Shown here: positions 8,688 through 17,558 of the stretch, in pieces
Numbering within the stretch: the stretch's first letter is position 1
How the letters are laid out: each line of letters begins with the position of its first letter
Translations under genes and position numbers: made by a program
Source: Muribaculaceae bacterium
Lineage (GTDB): Bacteria; Bacteroidota; Bacteroidia; Bacteroidales; Muribaculaceae
DNA length: 62,105 bases
Direction of reading: 5' to 3'
NCBI GenBank assembly: GCA_022509065.1
Contig: JAFLTY010000010.1
Coordinates: 1 to 62,105 of the forward strand
Notes under the pieces: generated by a model
What the model was told of the DNA's origin: nothing
What the model saw: only the letters and a program-made list of their open reading frames with translations
The model's database searches: none

Positions 8688-9929
8688 CTATGACTTCCTT
8701 AGTTCCTGCAAAAGCATAATCATGCCGGTTGCTGTCGCTCGTGCGATGACTTTTGCTCTGTCACCGGGGAACCGGTAACACTGAGCGCATGTGCCCGAAG
8801 GCGTTTTGACGGCAATCCACACTGTGCCTACCGGTTTATCGGGAGTACCTCCTGTCGGGCCGGCTATTCCGGAAGTGGCTATGGCGCAATCTGTCGATAA
8901 CGCTCTGCAAGCGCCGTCGACCATTTGAAAGACAACCTGACGGCTCACCGCGCCATATTGTTCGATGGTTTCTTTGCCAACATCCAACAGGTTGATTTTG
9001 GCAGTGTTGGCATAGCTGACTACTGCACCGTTAAACACAGCCGACGAGCCCGACACAGAGGTGATATTATGCGCTATATTACCCCCTGTGCAACTTTCGG
9101 CTGTCGAGAGGGTAAGGTTACGCGCTGTCAAAGTCCCGATGACTATCTCGGCGAGCGACATGTCTTCAGTAGCCAATATGGTTAACTCAGACAAACCTGT
9201 AAGTGTGGCTGACAGGCTGCTTAACACGTGTTCGTAGATGTCATTGTTATCGGGACCGTCCAATCGCAGTCTGATGAAGGGACTGTCCGGCAAGTAGGCG
9301 AGCTTGAAGTCCGGAGGCAAACTCTCTTCAAATTGTGCCAAAGCTTGTGCCAGCGCGCTTTCCGACATGCCCGTCACCACAAAGGTTTCGTGGCGTAGCG
9401 TCTCGTCAATTTTGAAGTGTCGTTGAAGGTAGGTAAAAACCTCGGGCAGCATCCCTTCAGTCTCAGTCGGTACCCCGGGCATAGCTACCAATGTCTTTTC
9501 ACGGTGATTAAAAACCATTATGGGCGCTGTGCCAAAACGATTGTTTATGATGTGCGCGGTGTCAGGCACAAGGGCTTGGTCGAGCGTGAGTTGGTTCAAC
9601 TTGAGGTTGCGCCCGGCAAATATGTTCTCGATGTTTTTGGTGACAGAGTCATCGCGAACCAACTTGCCGCCGAATATCTCCATAAGCGCTGTTTTGGTGA
9701 TGTCGTCCTTTGTTGGTCCCAGTCCACCTGTCGTAAACACTATATCGGCGTTCTCAAGATTCTGTTTCACTGCGTTTTTTATGTCAACGGCTCGGTCACC
9801 CACTGTCGTGACTGAAACTACACGAAAACCGTTTTTGTCTGCGATTCGAGCTATCGCGCCGGTATTTGTGTCAGTTATTTTCCCTAACAAAATTTCATCG
9901 CCGATGACGATAATTGCGACTTTTAGCAT
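8688..9929 (-). CDS. cinA: CinA-family protein (MoCF-like domain plus nicotinamide-nucleotide amidohydrolase domain)
   Basis: Two-domain CinA protein of 413 residues. The N-terminal molybdopterin-binding-like domain (residues 1 to about 170) has IIVIGDEILLGKITDTNT and the FTTGGLGPTKDDITK motif seen in COG1058 proteins, which hydrolyse ADP-ribose or related pyrophosphates. The C-terminal PncC domain (about residues 255-410) carries LSTAESCTGG and SYANTAKINLL and deamidates nicotinamide mononucleotide in NAD salvage. Start ATG at 9929 gives the typical MLKVAIIVIGDE N-terminus. It is 12 bp downstream of tsaD on the same strand and probably cotranscribed. It converges with the HsdR-N gene; I see no hairpin in the 49-bp gap. 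Confidence 0.94.
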   Translation of the reverse strand: MLKVAIIVIGDEILLGKITDTNTGAIARIADKNGFRVVSVTTVGDRAVDIKNAVKQNLENADIVFTTGGLGPTKDDITKTALMEIFGGKLVRDDSVTKNIENIFAGRNLKLNQLTLDQALVPDTAHIINNRFGTAPIMVFNHREKTLVAMPGVPTETEGMLPEVFTYLQRHFKIDETLRHETFVVTGMSESALAQALAQFEESLPPDFKLAYLPDSPFIRLRLDGPDNNDIYEHVLSSLSATLTGLSELTILATEDMSLAEIVIGTLTARNLTLSTAESCTGGNIAHNITSVSGSSAVFNGAVVSYANTAKINLLDVGKETIEQYGAVSRQVVFQMVDGACRALSTDCAIATSGIAGPTGGTPDKPVGTVWIAVKTPSGTCAQCYRFPGDRAKVIARATATGMIMLLQELRKS

Positions 9930-9941
9930 ACTTGGTTCTAT

Positions 9942-10955
9942 TCAGATTGTTACGCGAGCGTAAGGCACCTCATCATAACGACAGAATTCTTTATTGAGAA
10001 ATTTAAAATATCCTGCCACAGCCACCATTGCGGCGTTGTCTGTGGTAAATGCCCTTTTAGGGATGAAAGCTGTGAGATTGTTTTCCTCACAATATCTTGC
10101 AATAGCGTCTCTAACACCCGAGTTGGCCGATACGCCGCCTCCTATGGCTATTGTACGTATGCCTGTTTGCTTCACCGCCTTGTCCAGCTTATCCATAAGG
10201 ATAGCGATGATGGTTGATTGAAGCGAAGCGGCCAAATCCTCTTTGTTTTTTTCGATGAACCCGGGGTCTTCCTTCAGATTATCACGTAGTGTATATAAAA
10301 AACTGGTTTTAAGGCCACTAAAGCTATAATCGAGATTCGGAATACGAGGACGCGCGAATCGGAAAGCGTCAGGATTGCCCTGTGCGGCCAGTTTGTCTAT
10401 ATGCGGTCCGCCGGGGTAGGGAAGCCCCATAACCTTGGCGCACTTGTCAAAAGCCTCGCCTGCGGCATCGTCGATGGTTTGTCCCAGAACAGTCATTTTA
10501 TATGGCGAGTCAACGCGTATTATCTGACTGTTGCCTCCCGAAACAAGAAGGCAGAGATACGGAAATTCGGGAACCGGGTCTCCATCTTTTTCTTGTACGA
10601 AATGGCTTAATACATGACCGTGCAAATGGTTGACATCGATGATTGGAATGCTTAAAGCCAAGGAAAGCCCTTTGGCGAACCCAGTTCCGACAAGAAGCGA
10701 CCCTAACAGACCCGGACCACGCGTAAAAGCTATGGCGGAGAGCTCGCTTTTGTCTATGCTCGCGTTTTTTATGGCCGTGTCTACTACAGGAACAATGTTC
10801 TGTTGATGTGCGCGCGATGCCAGTTCGGGCACAACGCCGCCATACTGCTCATGAACACTTTGACTGGCAATGACATTGGACAATAGCACCGTGTCACGAA
10901 CCACTGCTGCCGATGTATCATCGCATGACGATTCGATACCTAAGATGTAAGCCAT
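9942..10955 (-). CDS. tsaD: tRNA N6-adenosine threonylcarbamoyltransferase TsaD
   Basis: Transfers the threonylcarbamoyl group to A37 of ANN-decoding tRNAs, working with TsaB, TsaE and TsaC, none of which is in the window. The ASKHA fold is evident: ILGIESSCDDTSAAVV at the start, the metal-binding HLHGH motif (VNHLHGHVLSH, about residue 110), LLVSGGNSQI, the AGEAFDKCAKVMGLPYPGGP block and IAIGGGVSANSGVR. Length 337 is normal. It lies between an outer-membrane barrel gene (9 bp upstream) and cinA (12 bp downstream), all leftward and probably one transcript from the promoter at 11620-11651. Confidence 0.97.
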   Translation of the reverse strand: MAYILGIESSCDDTSAAVVRDTVLLSNVIASQSVHEQYGGVVPELASRAHQQNIVPVVDTAIKNASIDKSELSAIAFTRGPGLLGSLLVGTGFAKGLSLALSIPIIDVNHLHGHVLSHFVQEKDGDPVPEFPYLCLLVSGGNSQIIRVDSPYKMTVLGQTIDDAAGEAFDKCAKVMGLPYPGGPHIDKLAAQGNPDAFRFARPRIPNLDYSFSGLKTSFLYTLRDNLKEDPGFIEKNKEDLAASLQSTIIAILMDKLDKAVKQTGIRTIAIGGGVSANSGVRDAIARYCEENNLTAFIPKRAFTTDNAAMVAVAGYFKFLNKEFCRYDEVPYARVTI

Positions 10956-10964
10956 GATTATGCT

Positions 10965-11519
10965 TTAAAAGATATACCCTATGCCCAAAAGGACGCGCAA
11001 ACCCGAATTAGCCTTAATAAAAGTGTATCCCCCCTCAAGGTTCAGTTTAAGAGTGGAACTTACTTTGAGGTCGAATCCTGCGCCGACATTCACCCCGAAA
11101 CGGTTGGTGCGCGTGGAATACTCGGGGTTGAACTCGTCCCATGTCGGTTTGCCGTCAACCGGCGGAACATCATAGTGACGGTTCCATGACGAGAAATTCA
11201 ATCCGGCGAAAGGATACAGTGAGAAATGTGTTTTTGTCAAGACGGGAATAGGGAACTGTGCATTCAAGTCGAAAAGGAAAGCATCCCGGTCGCGATGACG
11301 GAAAGAGAGGTCGGCGGCTGGTTGCAATCGAAAATATTCAGTGAAACTATATTGAAAAAACAGACCGATCTCGGCCGACGAATTTCGTGATATATAACCT
11401 CCGTGAATACCTAAGGTCTTTTCTCCTCTTTCGCCGGAGTAGCCGGATAAGACCGATGTCAAACACAAGATCGTGGTGAAAATCAGTTTTATTAAAGAGG
11501 CTGACAGAGTCTTGTTCAT
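10965..11519 (-). CDS. Outer-membrane beta-barrel protein (porin-like, OmpW/OMP_b-brl type)
   Basis: A 184-residue protein with a signal peptide (about residues 1-28, ending SVLSGYSGERG) and a predicted eight-strand barrel: repeated alternating segments such as IGLFFQYSFTEYFRLQPAADLSF, FSLYPFAGLNFSSWN, FGVNVGAGFDLKV and TLKLNLEGGYTFIK, closing with LLGIGYIF whose terminal Phe is the usual BAM signal. Function is not assignable; such small barrels are often adhesins or structural. It leads the leftward run OMP-tsaD-cinA. A well-spaced Bacteroidetes promoter lies about 100 bp upstream. Confidence 0.8.
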   Translation of the reverse strand: MNKTLSASLIKLIFTTILCLTSVLSGYSGERGEKTLGIHGGYISRNSSAEIGLFFQYSFTEYFRLQPAADLSFRHRDRDAFLFDLNAQFPIPVLTKTHFSLYPFAGLNFSSWNRHYDVPPVDGKPTWDEFNPEYSTRTNRFGVNVGAGFDLKVSSTLKLNLEGGYTFIKANSGLRVLLGIGYIF

Positions 11520-11619
11520 GATGATTAATCTTATTTTACATCAGACGGATAATATATTGAAAATACGCTCATGTTGAAGCGCATAAATTATGCTTGATGT
11601 TTCTAAGCACATTTGATTG

Positions 11620-11651
11620 CAAATTTAAAGAAAAAATAATCGAAAAACAAA
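11620..11651 (-). promoter_or_regulatory. Bacteroidetes-type promoter for the OMP-tsaD-cinA run
   Basis: On the minus strand TTTG (11651-11648), 20-bp spacer, TAAATTTG (11627-11620), matching the -33 TTTG and -7 TAnnTTTG of the primary Bacteroidetes sigma factor. It gives a leader of roughly 95-100 nt before the ATG at 11519. Confidence 0.55.
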
Positions 11652-11730
11652 AGCTTGCTCTATTAATAAACATTCAAATTTTTGTAACCTTGTTTGCCTT
11701 GATTCAAGCTAAACCGGCCACTCGACGAGT

Positions 11731-11761
11731 TTTGAAGATTAGCCAAATTTGCGTAACTTTG
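11731..11761 (+). promoter_or_regulatory. Bacteroidetes-type promoter for the methyltransferase gene
   Basis: TTTG (11731-11734), 19-bp spacer, TAACTTTG (11754-11761). Exact consensus and spacing; the start codon at 11787 is only about 20 nt past the expected transcription start, so the leader is very short. Confidence 0.65.
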
Positions 11762-11786
11762 TACAACAGTTACCAAAAACCGTGGT

Positions 11787-12548
11787 ATGTTAGATAAAGA
11801 ACACACAAACGATATCCACAAGAGTTGTACGGATACCGACCACTCTTCACCGGCAATATATTTGCTGCCGGTGACTCTTAGCGATGGCTCGCCCGAAAAG
11901 GTGTTGCCTCGGTATAACATAGACATTATAAAGAGGTTGAGTTATTTTGTCGTTGAAAACATCCGTACGGCGCGTCGTTTCCTAAAAAAGGTGGATAAAG
12001 CCATTGATATCAACAGCCTAAGTTTTGCAGAACTGAACGAACACACTTCGGAAGCCGATATACCCTCGCTACTCGAGCCCATAAAGCAAGGGCATAGTGT
12101 TGGCGTAATGAGTGAGGCCGGATGTCCTGCCGTAGCCGACCCGGGAGCCAAATTGGTCTCCGAGGCACAACGTCTTGGCATACGAGTCGTCCCTTTGGTT
12201 GGTCCGTCAAGCATTCTGTTGGCTTTGATGGCCAGCGGTATGAACGGCCAGTGTTTCACTTTCAACGGCTATCTGCCCATTGAAGAGAAAGCTCGCGAAA
12301 ACGCATTGAGAAACATGGCCTCACAGATTACTCGCAACGACTGTACGCAGATTTTTATTGAGACGCCTTATCGCAATAACAAGCTGCTCAATAAGATAAT
12401 ATCTGTTTTGCCCGGAGGTATGAAACTTTGTGTCGCCGCCGATATAACAGGCGACAATGAGACAATTGTTACCCACAGCCTGAGCGAATGGAGACGCGTT
12501 GGCTTTGATTATGATAAAGTCCCGGCCATTTATGTGTTAGGACGCTGA
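11787..12548 (+). CDS. RsmI/YraL-like SAM-dependent methyltransferase (tetrapyrrole methylase fold)
   Basis: Member of the tetrapyrrole-methylase superfamily that includes RsmI, which 2'-O-methylates C1402 of 16S rRNA. Conserved blocks are present: IYLLPVTL near the start, GVMSEAGCPAVADPGAKLV (the SAM-site Asp-Pro-Gly motif), VVPLVGPSSILLALMASG, FNGYLP and IFIETPYRNNKLL. At 253 residues it corresponds to the shorter RsmI-like paralogue that many Bacteroidetes carry beside true RsmI, so its RNA target is uncertain. The first 24 residues (after MLDKEHTND) are not conserved in type. The metallohydrolase gene follows after 13 bp in the same orientation. Confidence 0.85.
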   Translation: MLDKEHTNDIHKSCTDTDHSSPAIYLLPVTLSDGSPEKVLPRYNIDIIKRLSYFVVENIRTARRFLKKVDKAIDINSLSFAELNEHTSEADIPSLLEPIKQGHSVGVMSEAGCPAVADPGAKLVSEAQRLGIRVVPLVGPSSILLALMASGMNGQCFTFNGYLPIEEKARENALRNMASQITRNDCTQIFIETPYRNNKLLNKIISVLPGGMKLCVAADITGDNETIVTHSLSEWRRVGFDYDKVPAIYVLGR

Positions 12549-12561
12549 TTGATGATTCCGC

Positions 12562-13638
12562 ATGGCAAAAAAAAATGTAGGCATAACACCAAGGCGCAAA
12601 CGCTCGGTTGATCCGATGAACGATCTGCCCGGACTGTTTGATAATCTGGATATAGAAATATCGGAAGAGGACTTCGTTGTCGATCAAACGGCCAACACAC
12701 CTGTGCGTGGTAATGTCTCACGAGCCACCACCAATCAGGACTTTAAGATTGACCCGGGCAAGTTGGCTCGTGCTTCCTCGTTAAGGTTCATTTCTTTTGG
12801 CAGCGGTTCAAGCGGCAACTGCGCCTATCTCGGAGTGGATACCGGCGAAGGGAGTGCCACAGGCATTCTCATTGACGCCGGTGTCGAACCGGATGTGGTT
12901 TACGGAGGTCTGCGCGACAACAAAATTGATATAAAAAAAATTTCCGGTATTCTCATCACTCACGACCATGGTGATCATGTAAAGTATGCGTATAATATAG
13001 TGCGTAACAACAAACACATGGTGATTTACACTACAATGCGCACCATGATGGGCATACTGCGACGTCACAGCATATCCAGACGTATCAAAGACTATCATAA
13101 AATCATTTACAAGGAATTCGAATTCAATGCCGGAGGTTTTGTCATCACGGCGTTTGAGACGAGTCATGACGGTACGGAGAATGTAGGCTATGCTATTAAC
13201 ACTCCTGATGGGACACACCATTTCGTGATTGCCACCGATACGGGGAGAATAACCGAGCGAGCCGATTTTTATCTACGCAACGCCAATTATATTGTCATAG
13301 AAAGTAACTACGACTTGCATAAGCTGATGACCGGCCCTTATCCCGAATACCTCAAGGCACGTATTGTTAGTGAGCGCGGTCATCTTGACAATACCGTGGC
13401 CGCCGACTATATCAAATCCATAGTAAGTCCGCGGCTGAGCCATGTTTTTCTCTGTCATCTCAGCGAAGAGAACAATACTCCACAGATTGCCATGACTGTC
13501 ATGCGCGACGCTTTGCTCGCCAAAGGTCTGCGAATTGCTGACCCTGCCAATCCGTTGATGCGTGACGACACGGATATAGCTCTGGCCGTGCTGCCCCGGT
13601 CTAACGTGTCAACACAGTTTATTCTCCGTCATAAATAG
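12562..13638 (+). CDS. MBL-fold metallohydrolase, WalJ/YycJ-like, with N-terminal extension
   Basis: Metallo-beta-lactamase-fold hydrolase. The core begins at about residue 73 (RFISFGSGSSGNCAYLG), continues with ILIDAGV and the metal-binding HxHxDH motif at H134-H139 (ITHDHGDHV), FETSHDGTENVGYAI, and IATDTGRITE. This order matches the YycJ/WalJ group, suggested to act as a DNA or RNA exonuclease in genome maintenance. Residues 1-72 are an extra, polar segment (LPGLFDNLDIEISEEDFVVDQ inside) not expected for the family, perhaps a partner-binding tail. It ends at a bidirectional terminator shared with the convergent GHL10 gene. Confidence 0.88.
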   Translation: MAKKNVGITPRRKRSVDPMNDLPGLFDNLDIEISEEDFVVDQTANTPVRGNVSRATTNQDFKIDPGKLARASSLRFISFGSGSSGNCAYLGVDTGEGSATGILIDAGVEPDVVYGGLRDNKIDIKKISGILITHDHGDHVKYAYNIVRNNKHMVIYTTMRTMMGILRRHSISRRIKDYHKIIYKEFEFNAGGFVITAFETSHDGTENVGYAINTPDGTHHFVIATDTGRITERADFYLRNANYIVIESNYDLHKLMTGPYPEYLKARIVSERGHLDNTVAADYIKSIVSPRLSHVFLCHLSEENNTPQIAMTVMRDALLAKGLRIADPANPLMRDDTDIALAVLPRSNVSTQFILRHK

Positions 13639-13706
13639 ACAGCTAATCTGCAATTTTGCGTTTGAGGGCATGATTAGCTCTCCGCTGAAAAAATCGCCAA
13701 ATATAA

Positions 13707-13741
13707 CCAAGGGGTGGTCGCGTACAGTGACCACCCCTTGG
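13707..13741. terminator. Bidirectional terminator between convergent genes
   Basis: CCAAGGGGTGGTC pairs perfectly with GACCACCCCTTGG across a short loop. A/T tracts lie on both sides (TTTAAAAAA after it on the + strand; the region before it is AAAAAATCG on the + strand), so it can stop transcripts from both the metallohydrolase and the GHL10 gene. Confidence 0.85.
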
Positions 13742-13761
13742 TTTAAAAAATGAGAGAGATT

Positions 13762-16398
13762 TTATCTTATCAGTTCTTTTGTTACGGTCGAACCTTGACG
13801 GCGAATGTATAATCCGGCTTTGGGGTTGGTAATAGTACGTCCCTGCAGGTCGTAAACAGCCGAAGGAGCGCCGCTGTTATCGATGGTTATGTCGTCAACA
13901 GCGTTTTCTGTGTCCGAATAGACAAAAGTTATAACCGGTGAATAGTCTGTCGAAAGAGTGCCTTCGGGAGTAGCATATTGGGCGCGGGCGCGGGCGTAAT
14001 AAGTGACACCATCATTAAGCGTGGTTGTACCCAGACGAATGTCCTCTCCGGCTTTGTCATCAACACAGGTACGTGTGTCCATAGTCGACTGTATATAGCT
14101 TGTTCGAGCCGGGAAGGTGGACGAGGTGCTTACCTCCAGACGTATGCTCTTGCAACCGGTTACCGGGTTGAGGGCTATATGGTCGTTACGGTAGAAGGTG
14201 CCTCCGTTAAGAGGATACAGGAACTCAGGTACATCGGGCACGCCCTCGAGCGTGGTGAACGTCATTGTGGGAGACACGCAGTCCTCGCCATTGCGGGAAT
14301 ACAATAAGCGCAGATAGTAGGTGGTGTAATAAGCAAGATGATAGTCGGGTACCTGGTACTTGCCATCGGAAGAGGTCACTTCTAAGATCATGGAGGAGGC
14401 TGAGAAATTTTCAGCTGTTGCAAGTTGCAAGACAACATCGCGGTCACCGAATGTCCAAACGATTTCGGGGGTCAATGTGACATCAGTCTGACCGTCAACC
14501 GGATAGGTGACTTCAAGATTGAGGCTCACAAATGACTGTGTCTCTGAAATGCCGTCATTGTAGTTATTGCCACACGAGTGGACACGCCAGTACAAGTTTT
14601 TCTGAATGGGTAGTTTATAGAATTCGGTTGAAGACACCGAGGTGCCGTTTACCGATTTAGCGTAAAGCAAGGTTGACATGTCCGGTTTGTCGCTGATTTC
14701 GATAATATAGTTCGTGGCTTTTTCCACTTCCTTCCATACAAAGTCGAAAGGCTGTTCGATGGTCTGGCCTTCAACCGGGCTTACAAGTGTCGGAGCGTCA
14801 AGAGTGCCTGCGGTCGCTCCCACAAACACGGGGTTATATTCGTTGCCGTAGCGGTCGTACACGCAAACGGCAAACTCATAGCCACTCAGATATTTGTCGG
14901 GGATTGTATATGAATTTTCATAGCTTATGCCAAGAAGATATTCGGCCTCCCGATTAAAATTGTCCTGACCTACTGCAGTTGGCACTGCGTAAACGGTGTA
15001 GCGCATATTTTCTTTAGCATCCCATACCAGACTGCTGCCCGAGCGCTGTACGTTGGTCACATTGCCAGGATTAGCAACGGGGTGCCAGGACATGGCCGGA
15101 ATGAGCGCCGGAGTATTGAAGACTGTCGTTTTGAGATAGTGGGCAAACAGAGGAGCAACTGAGTATAAGTACTTGCACGAATAGAAGATAGAACCGGGCG
15201 CGTCGTCATAGTTATATTTGCGGTTGAGACGAATCTCGTTGGCATATTCCTCAAAGGTGGTGTTGTTGGGACCGCTGGCCATTGGTATGATTTTGTCGTT
15301 TTCTATACCCGAGGCGGCCGGTTTTTTACTGCCTGCCGTAAGCGATGAGATAGAATGGGATACGTATAAATGGCGGTTCCATTTATTGGCCACCTCCGAC
15401 CACCATTTTGTGGCGCGGTCGTAGTCAGTGCTATAACCTATTGTCCAATATATCTGGGGAGAGATGAAATCGAGCGATTGCTGACTTATCCATGCTATCG
15501 GATCGGAATATATGTCGTTATATTGCCAGTCGCTACCGGTGGGACACGGAGAGATGCCGTACTGTTTGGCTACGCTGGCCGAAGTACAAGCAATGCCGGC
15601 AGGTGAAACACCGAAACGAACGTATGGTTTAATGTCCTTGATAGTCTTATATACAGCGGCTATCATGCGGTTCACATTGTCACGGCGCCAATCATTCTGG
15701 CTCAGTGTGCCACCTTCATCCTTATAAGCCTGATAGAGGTCGGCATCCTGCGAAGCGGCTGTGCCCGACAGATAAAAATAATCGTCAAAAAGCACTCCGT
15801 CAATGTCATAATTAGTCACAATTTCAGCAATGATATCGCAGATGAGCTGTGTTACCTCGGGTCTGCCGGGGTTCAGAATCGATGCCGTGGTGCCCGACGA
15901 GGTCACGTCAAGTAACCAGTCAGGATGTTCGGTGCGATAATCGCCAGGCATTCCCTTCCATTGTTCGGCCACCGATTCAAAACGGTAAGGATTGAGCCAC
16001 GCATGACATTCCATACCACGTTTATGACACTCTTCGACAACAAATTCAAGAGGATCGTATCCGGGATCGAGGCCGCGGTCACTTACCAAATCGGATGACC
16101 ATGGTTCGAAACTTGATTTATACATTGCGTCACAACGCGAACGTACTTGAAAATTAATCGCGTTCATGTTGTTGACGTGAAGTGAGTCCAGCAGACGAAT
16201 CATGTCGTCCTTTTGGCGCTGTATCTGGCTTTCGTTGCCTGTTGACGAGATAGTGGTGCTTGGCCAGTCGAGTCGCCATACCGTTGCGACCCATGCCGAA
16301 CGCATCTCATTTTTTTGAGGGCTGTCAGCTGCCTGTGTTCTTGCGAAGGGCAGTAAAGCCAAAACCGTCAGCGTCAGGCTCGTGATAAATTTCTTCAT
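13762..16398 (-). CDS. Secreted GHL10-type (DUF187) family 10 glycosyl-hydrolase-like protein with C-terminal sorting-like tail
   Basis: An exported 878-residue protein. Signal peptide at residues 1-23 (LALLPFARTQA). Residues about 30-430 form a GHL10 barrel, shown by MRSAWVATVWRLDWPSTT, FQVRSRCDAMYKS, CHAWLNPYRF, GVLFDDYFY and PQIYWTIGYSTDYD. The family is distantly related to glycosidases and thought to act on cell-wall or other polysaccharides. Residues about 435-830 hold fibronectin-III-like or similar beta-sandwich repeats (APTLVSPVEGQTIEQPFDFVWKEV; NLEVTYPVDGQTDVTLTPEIVW; VPEFLYPLNGGTF). The last 45 residues (AVYDLQGRTITNPKAGLYI and VTKELIR) resemble the C-terminal tail used for type IX-like export or surface anchoring. 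Monocistronic. Confidence 0.9.
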   Translation of the reverse strand: MKKFITSLTLTVLALLPFARTQAADSPQKNEMRSAWVATVWRLDWPSTTISSTGNESQIQRQKDDMIRLLDSLHVNNMNAINFQVRSRCDAMYKSSFEPWSSDLVSDRGLDPGYDPLEFVVEECHKRGMECHAWLNPYRFESVAEQWKGMPGDYRTEHPDWLLDVTSSGTTASILNPGRPEVTQLICDIIAEIVTNYDIDGVLFDDYFYLSGTAASQDADLYQAYKDEGGTLSQNDWRRDNVNRMIAAVYKTIKDIKPYVRFGVSPAGIACTSASVAKQYGISPCPTGSDWQYNDIYSDPIAWISQQSLDFISPQIYWTIGYSTDYDRATKWWSEVANKWNRHLYVSHSISSLTAGSKKPAASGIENDKIIPMASGPNNTTFEEYANEIRLNRKYNYDDAPGSIFYSCKYLYSVAPLFAHYLKTTVFNTPALIPAMSWHPVANPGNVTNVQRSGSSLVWDAKENMRYTVYAVPTAVGQDNFNREAEYLLGISYENSYTIPDKYLSGYEFAVCVYDRYGNEYNPVFVGATAGTLDAPTLVSPVEGQTIEQPFDFVWKEVEKATNYIIEISDKPDMSTLLYAKSVNGTSVSSTEFYKLPIQKNLYWRVHSCGNNYNDGISETQSFVSLNLEVTYPVDGQTDVTLTPEIVWTFGDRDVVLQLATAENFSASSMILEVTSSDGKYQVPDYHLAYYTTYYLRLLYSRNGEDCVSPTMTFTTLEGVPDVPEFLYPLNGGTFYRNDHIALNPVTGCKSIRLEVSTSSTFPARTSYIQSTMDTRTCVDDKAGEDIRLGTTTLNDGVTYYARARAQYATPEGTLSTDYSPVITFVYSDTENAVDDITIDNSGAPSAVYDLQGRTITNPKAGLYIRRQGSTVTKELIR

Positions 16399-16652
16399 GT
16401 TTAAGGTATAATTTTGGATTTTTGATTAGTAAATTCAAACCGAAGTCTGGTTGTTAGTACAAATATACGAAGTTTAAAGTTAGGGAGTTTCCCAACCGAT
16501 GTAAATTCAGAATTTTTAATAATTATTTACAAAAATTTTACAATCTTACATCGTACAGTAAACCTAATCAAACACCCCCGACTTAGCCAATAGAATGTCT
16601 ATGTGTCAAAAAGGCACATTTACAGTTGCACCACACATAGTGAATTGATTAT
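16399..16652. other. Intergenic region upstream of the GHL10 gene
   Basis: 254 bp, AT-rich. On the minus strand a TATATTTG -7 box lies at 16467-16460, 62 bp before the GHL10 start, but no TTTG at the right distance, so the promoter is only suggested. I see no gene, hairpin or repeat; menA ends here without an obvious terminator. Confidence 0.4.
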
Positions 16653-17558
16653 TCAAGCAGCGATGGCAAAAAGCAGAACATATACGGCCATGAGACAAGC
16701 GGTCATGCCGAGAAAAGGATTTAAGGGGCTAAGACCGTCTGCATAGTCGGCGTTCCCATGTTTCCTAAGTTGGCGCGAAAGGCAATCTATCCTGTACCAT
16801 AACGCGGTGTGCGCCACCAGGTAACCCGACGCAACGAGCCACCATAATCCTCCGAAATATAACCATGCACTTCCCATCAGCCAGACAGCAAGCCACCCGT
16901 TAAACAGATAAAAGAAGGAACCGAATCGGCGTCCAAAAAGTACTACACAAGTCCGCTTGCGAACGACCCGGTCATCGGCTTCATCGCGAATATTATTGAC
17001 AAGCAAGACATTAGCTCCCATTAAGCCTATCGAAATCGACCCTGCTATCACATAAGTGTCAATGTATCCGGTCATTAAATAAAAAGTAAGGCAAACCGGA
17101 GCTATCCCGAAAAATATTATCACGGCAATCTCACCCAGGCCATGGCTCGAAAGCGGGAAGGGGCCGCCACTGTATGCGAACACACCGATGACTATGGCAA
17201 TTCCGCAAAGTAATATTATCCATCCTCCCCACAACACCAACGACAAACCTATCACACAGGCAACCGCTAAAGTAAAGAGAGTGGCGCGTTTCATAGCATG
17301 AGGGGTAATATCGCCTTCGGTGACTCCCCGCCGAGGACCTCCGCGGCCGGCGAGGTCACGACCTGCCTTGTAATCAAAATATTCGTTCGCAAAATTGGAG
17401 GCAATCTGAGCCAATAAGGCAAACAAAAGGCATAAAACAAAAACCGTCCAATTAGGAAGAGACAGCCAACGAGCGTATCCGAGTGCTCCCACGACACCGG
17501 CAATCGATACCGGAAGAGTACGAGGACGCATTGCCTCCAACCACACTTTAGACCTCAT
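16653..17558 (-). CDS. menA: 1,4-dihydroxy-2-naphthoate polyprenyltransferase MenA
   Basis: UbiA-family integral membrane prenyltransferase that joins a polyprenyl chain to 1,4-dihydroxy-2-naphthoate in menaquinone synthesis. The two Asp-rich substrate motifs are visible: NFANEYFDYKAGRD at about residues 57-70 and VNNIRDEADDR at about 187-197. About eight or nine hydrophobic segments fill the 301 residues. MRPRTLPVSIAGVVGALGY at the N-terminus is diagnostic for MenA. The start is ATG at 17558, which overlaps the stop of the upstream PHP phosphatase gene (TGATG); a TTG one codon earlier is less likely. It is the last gene of the gltX-waaA-phosphatase-menA run. Confidence 0.95.
   Translation of the reverse strand: MRSKVWLEAMRPRTLPVSIAGVVGALGYARWLSLPNWTVFVLCLLFALLAQIASNFANEYFDYKAGRDLAGRGGPRRGVTEGDITPHAMKRATLFTLAVACVIGLSLVLWGGWIILLCGIAIVIGVFAYSGGPFPLSSHGLGEIAVIIFFGIAPVCLTFYLMTGYIDTYVIAGSISIGLMGANVLLVNNIRDEADDRVVRKRTCVVLFGRRFGSFFYLFNGWLAVWLMGSAWLYFGGLWWLVASGYLVAHTALWYRIDCLSRQLRKHGNADYADGLSPLNPFLGMTACLMAVYVLLFAIAA

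Noticed and set aside
11663-11926. 87-codon minus-strand frame over the methyltransferase promoter
   Set aside because: Overlaps the start of a well-supported gene and the divergent promoters; composition not protein-like.
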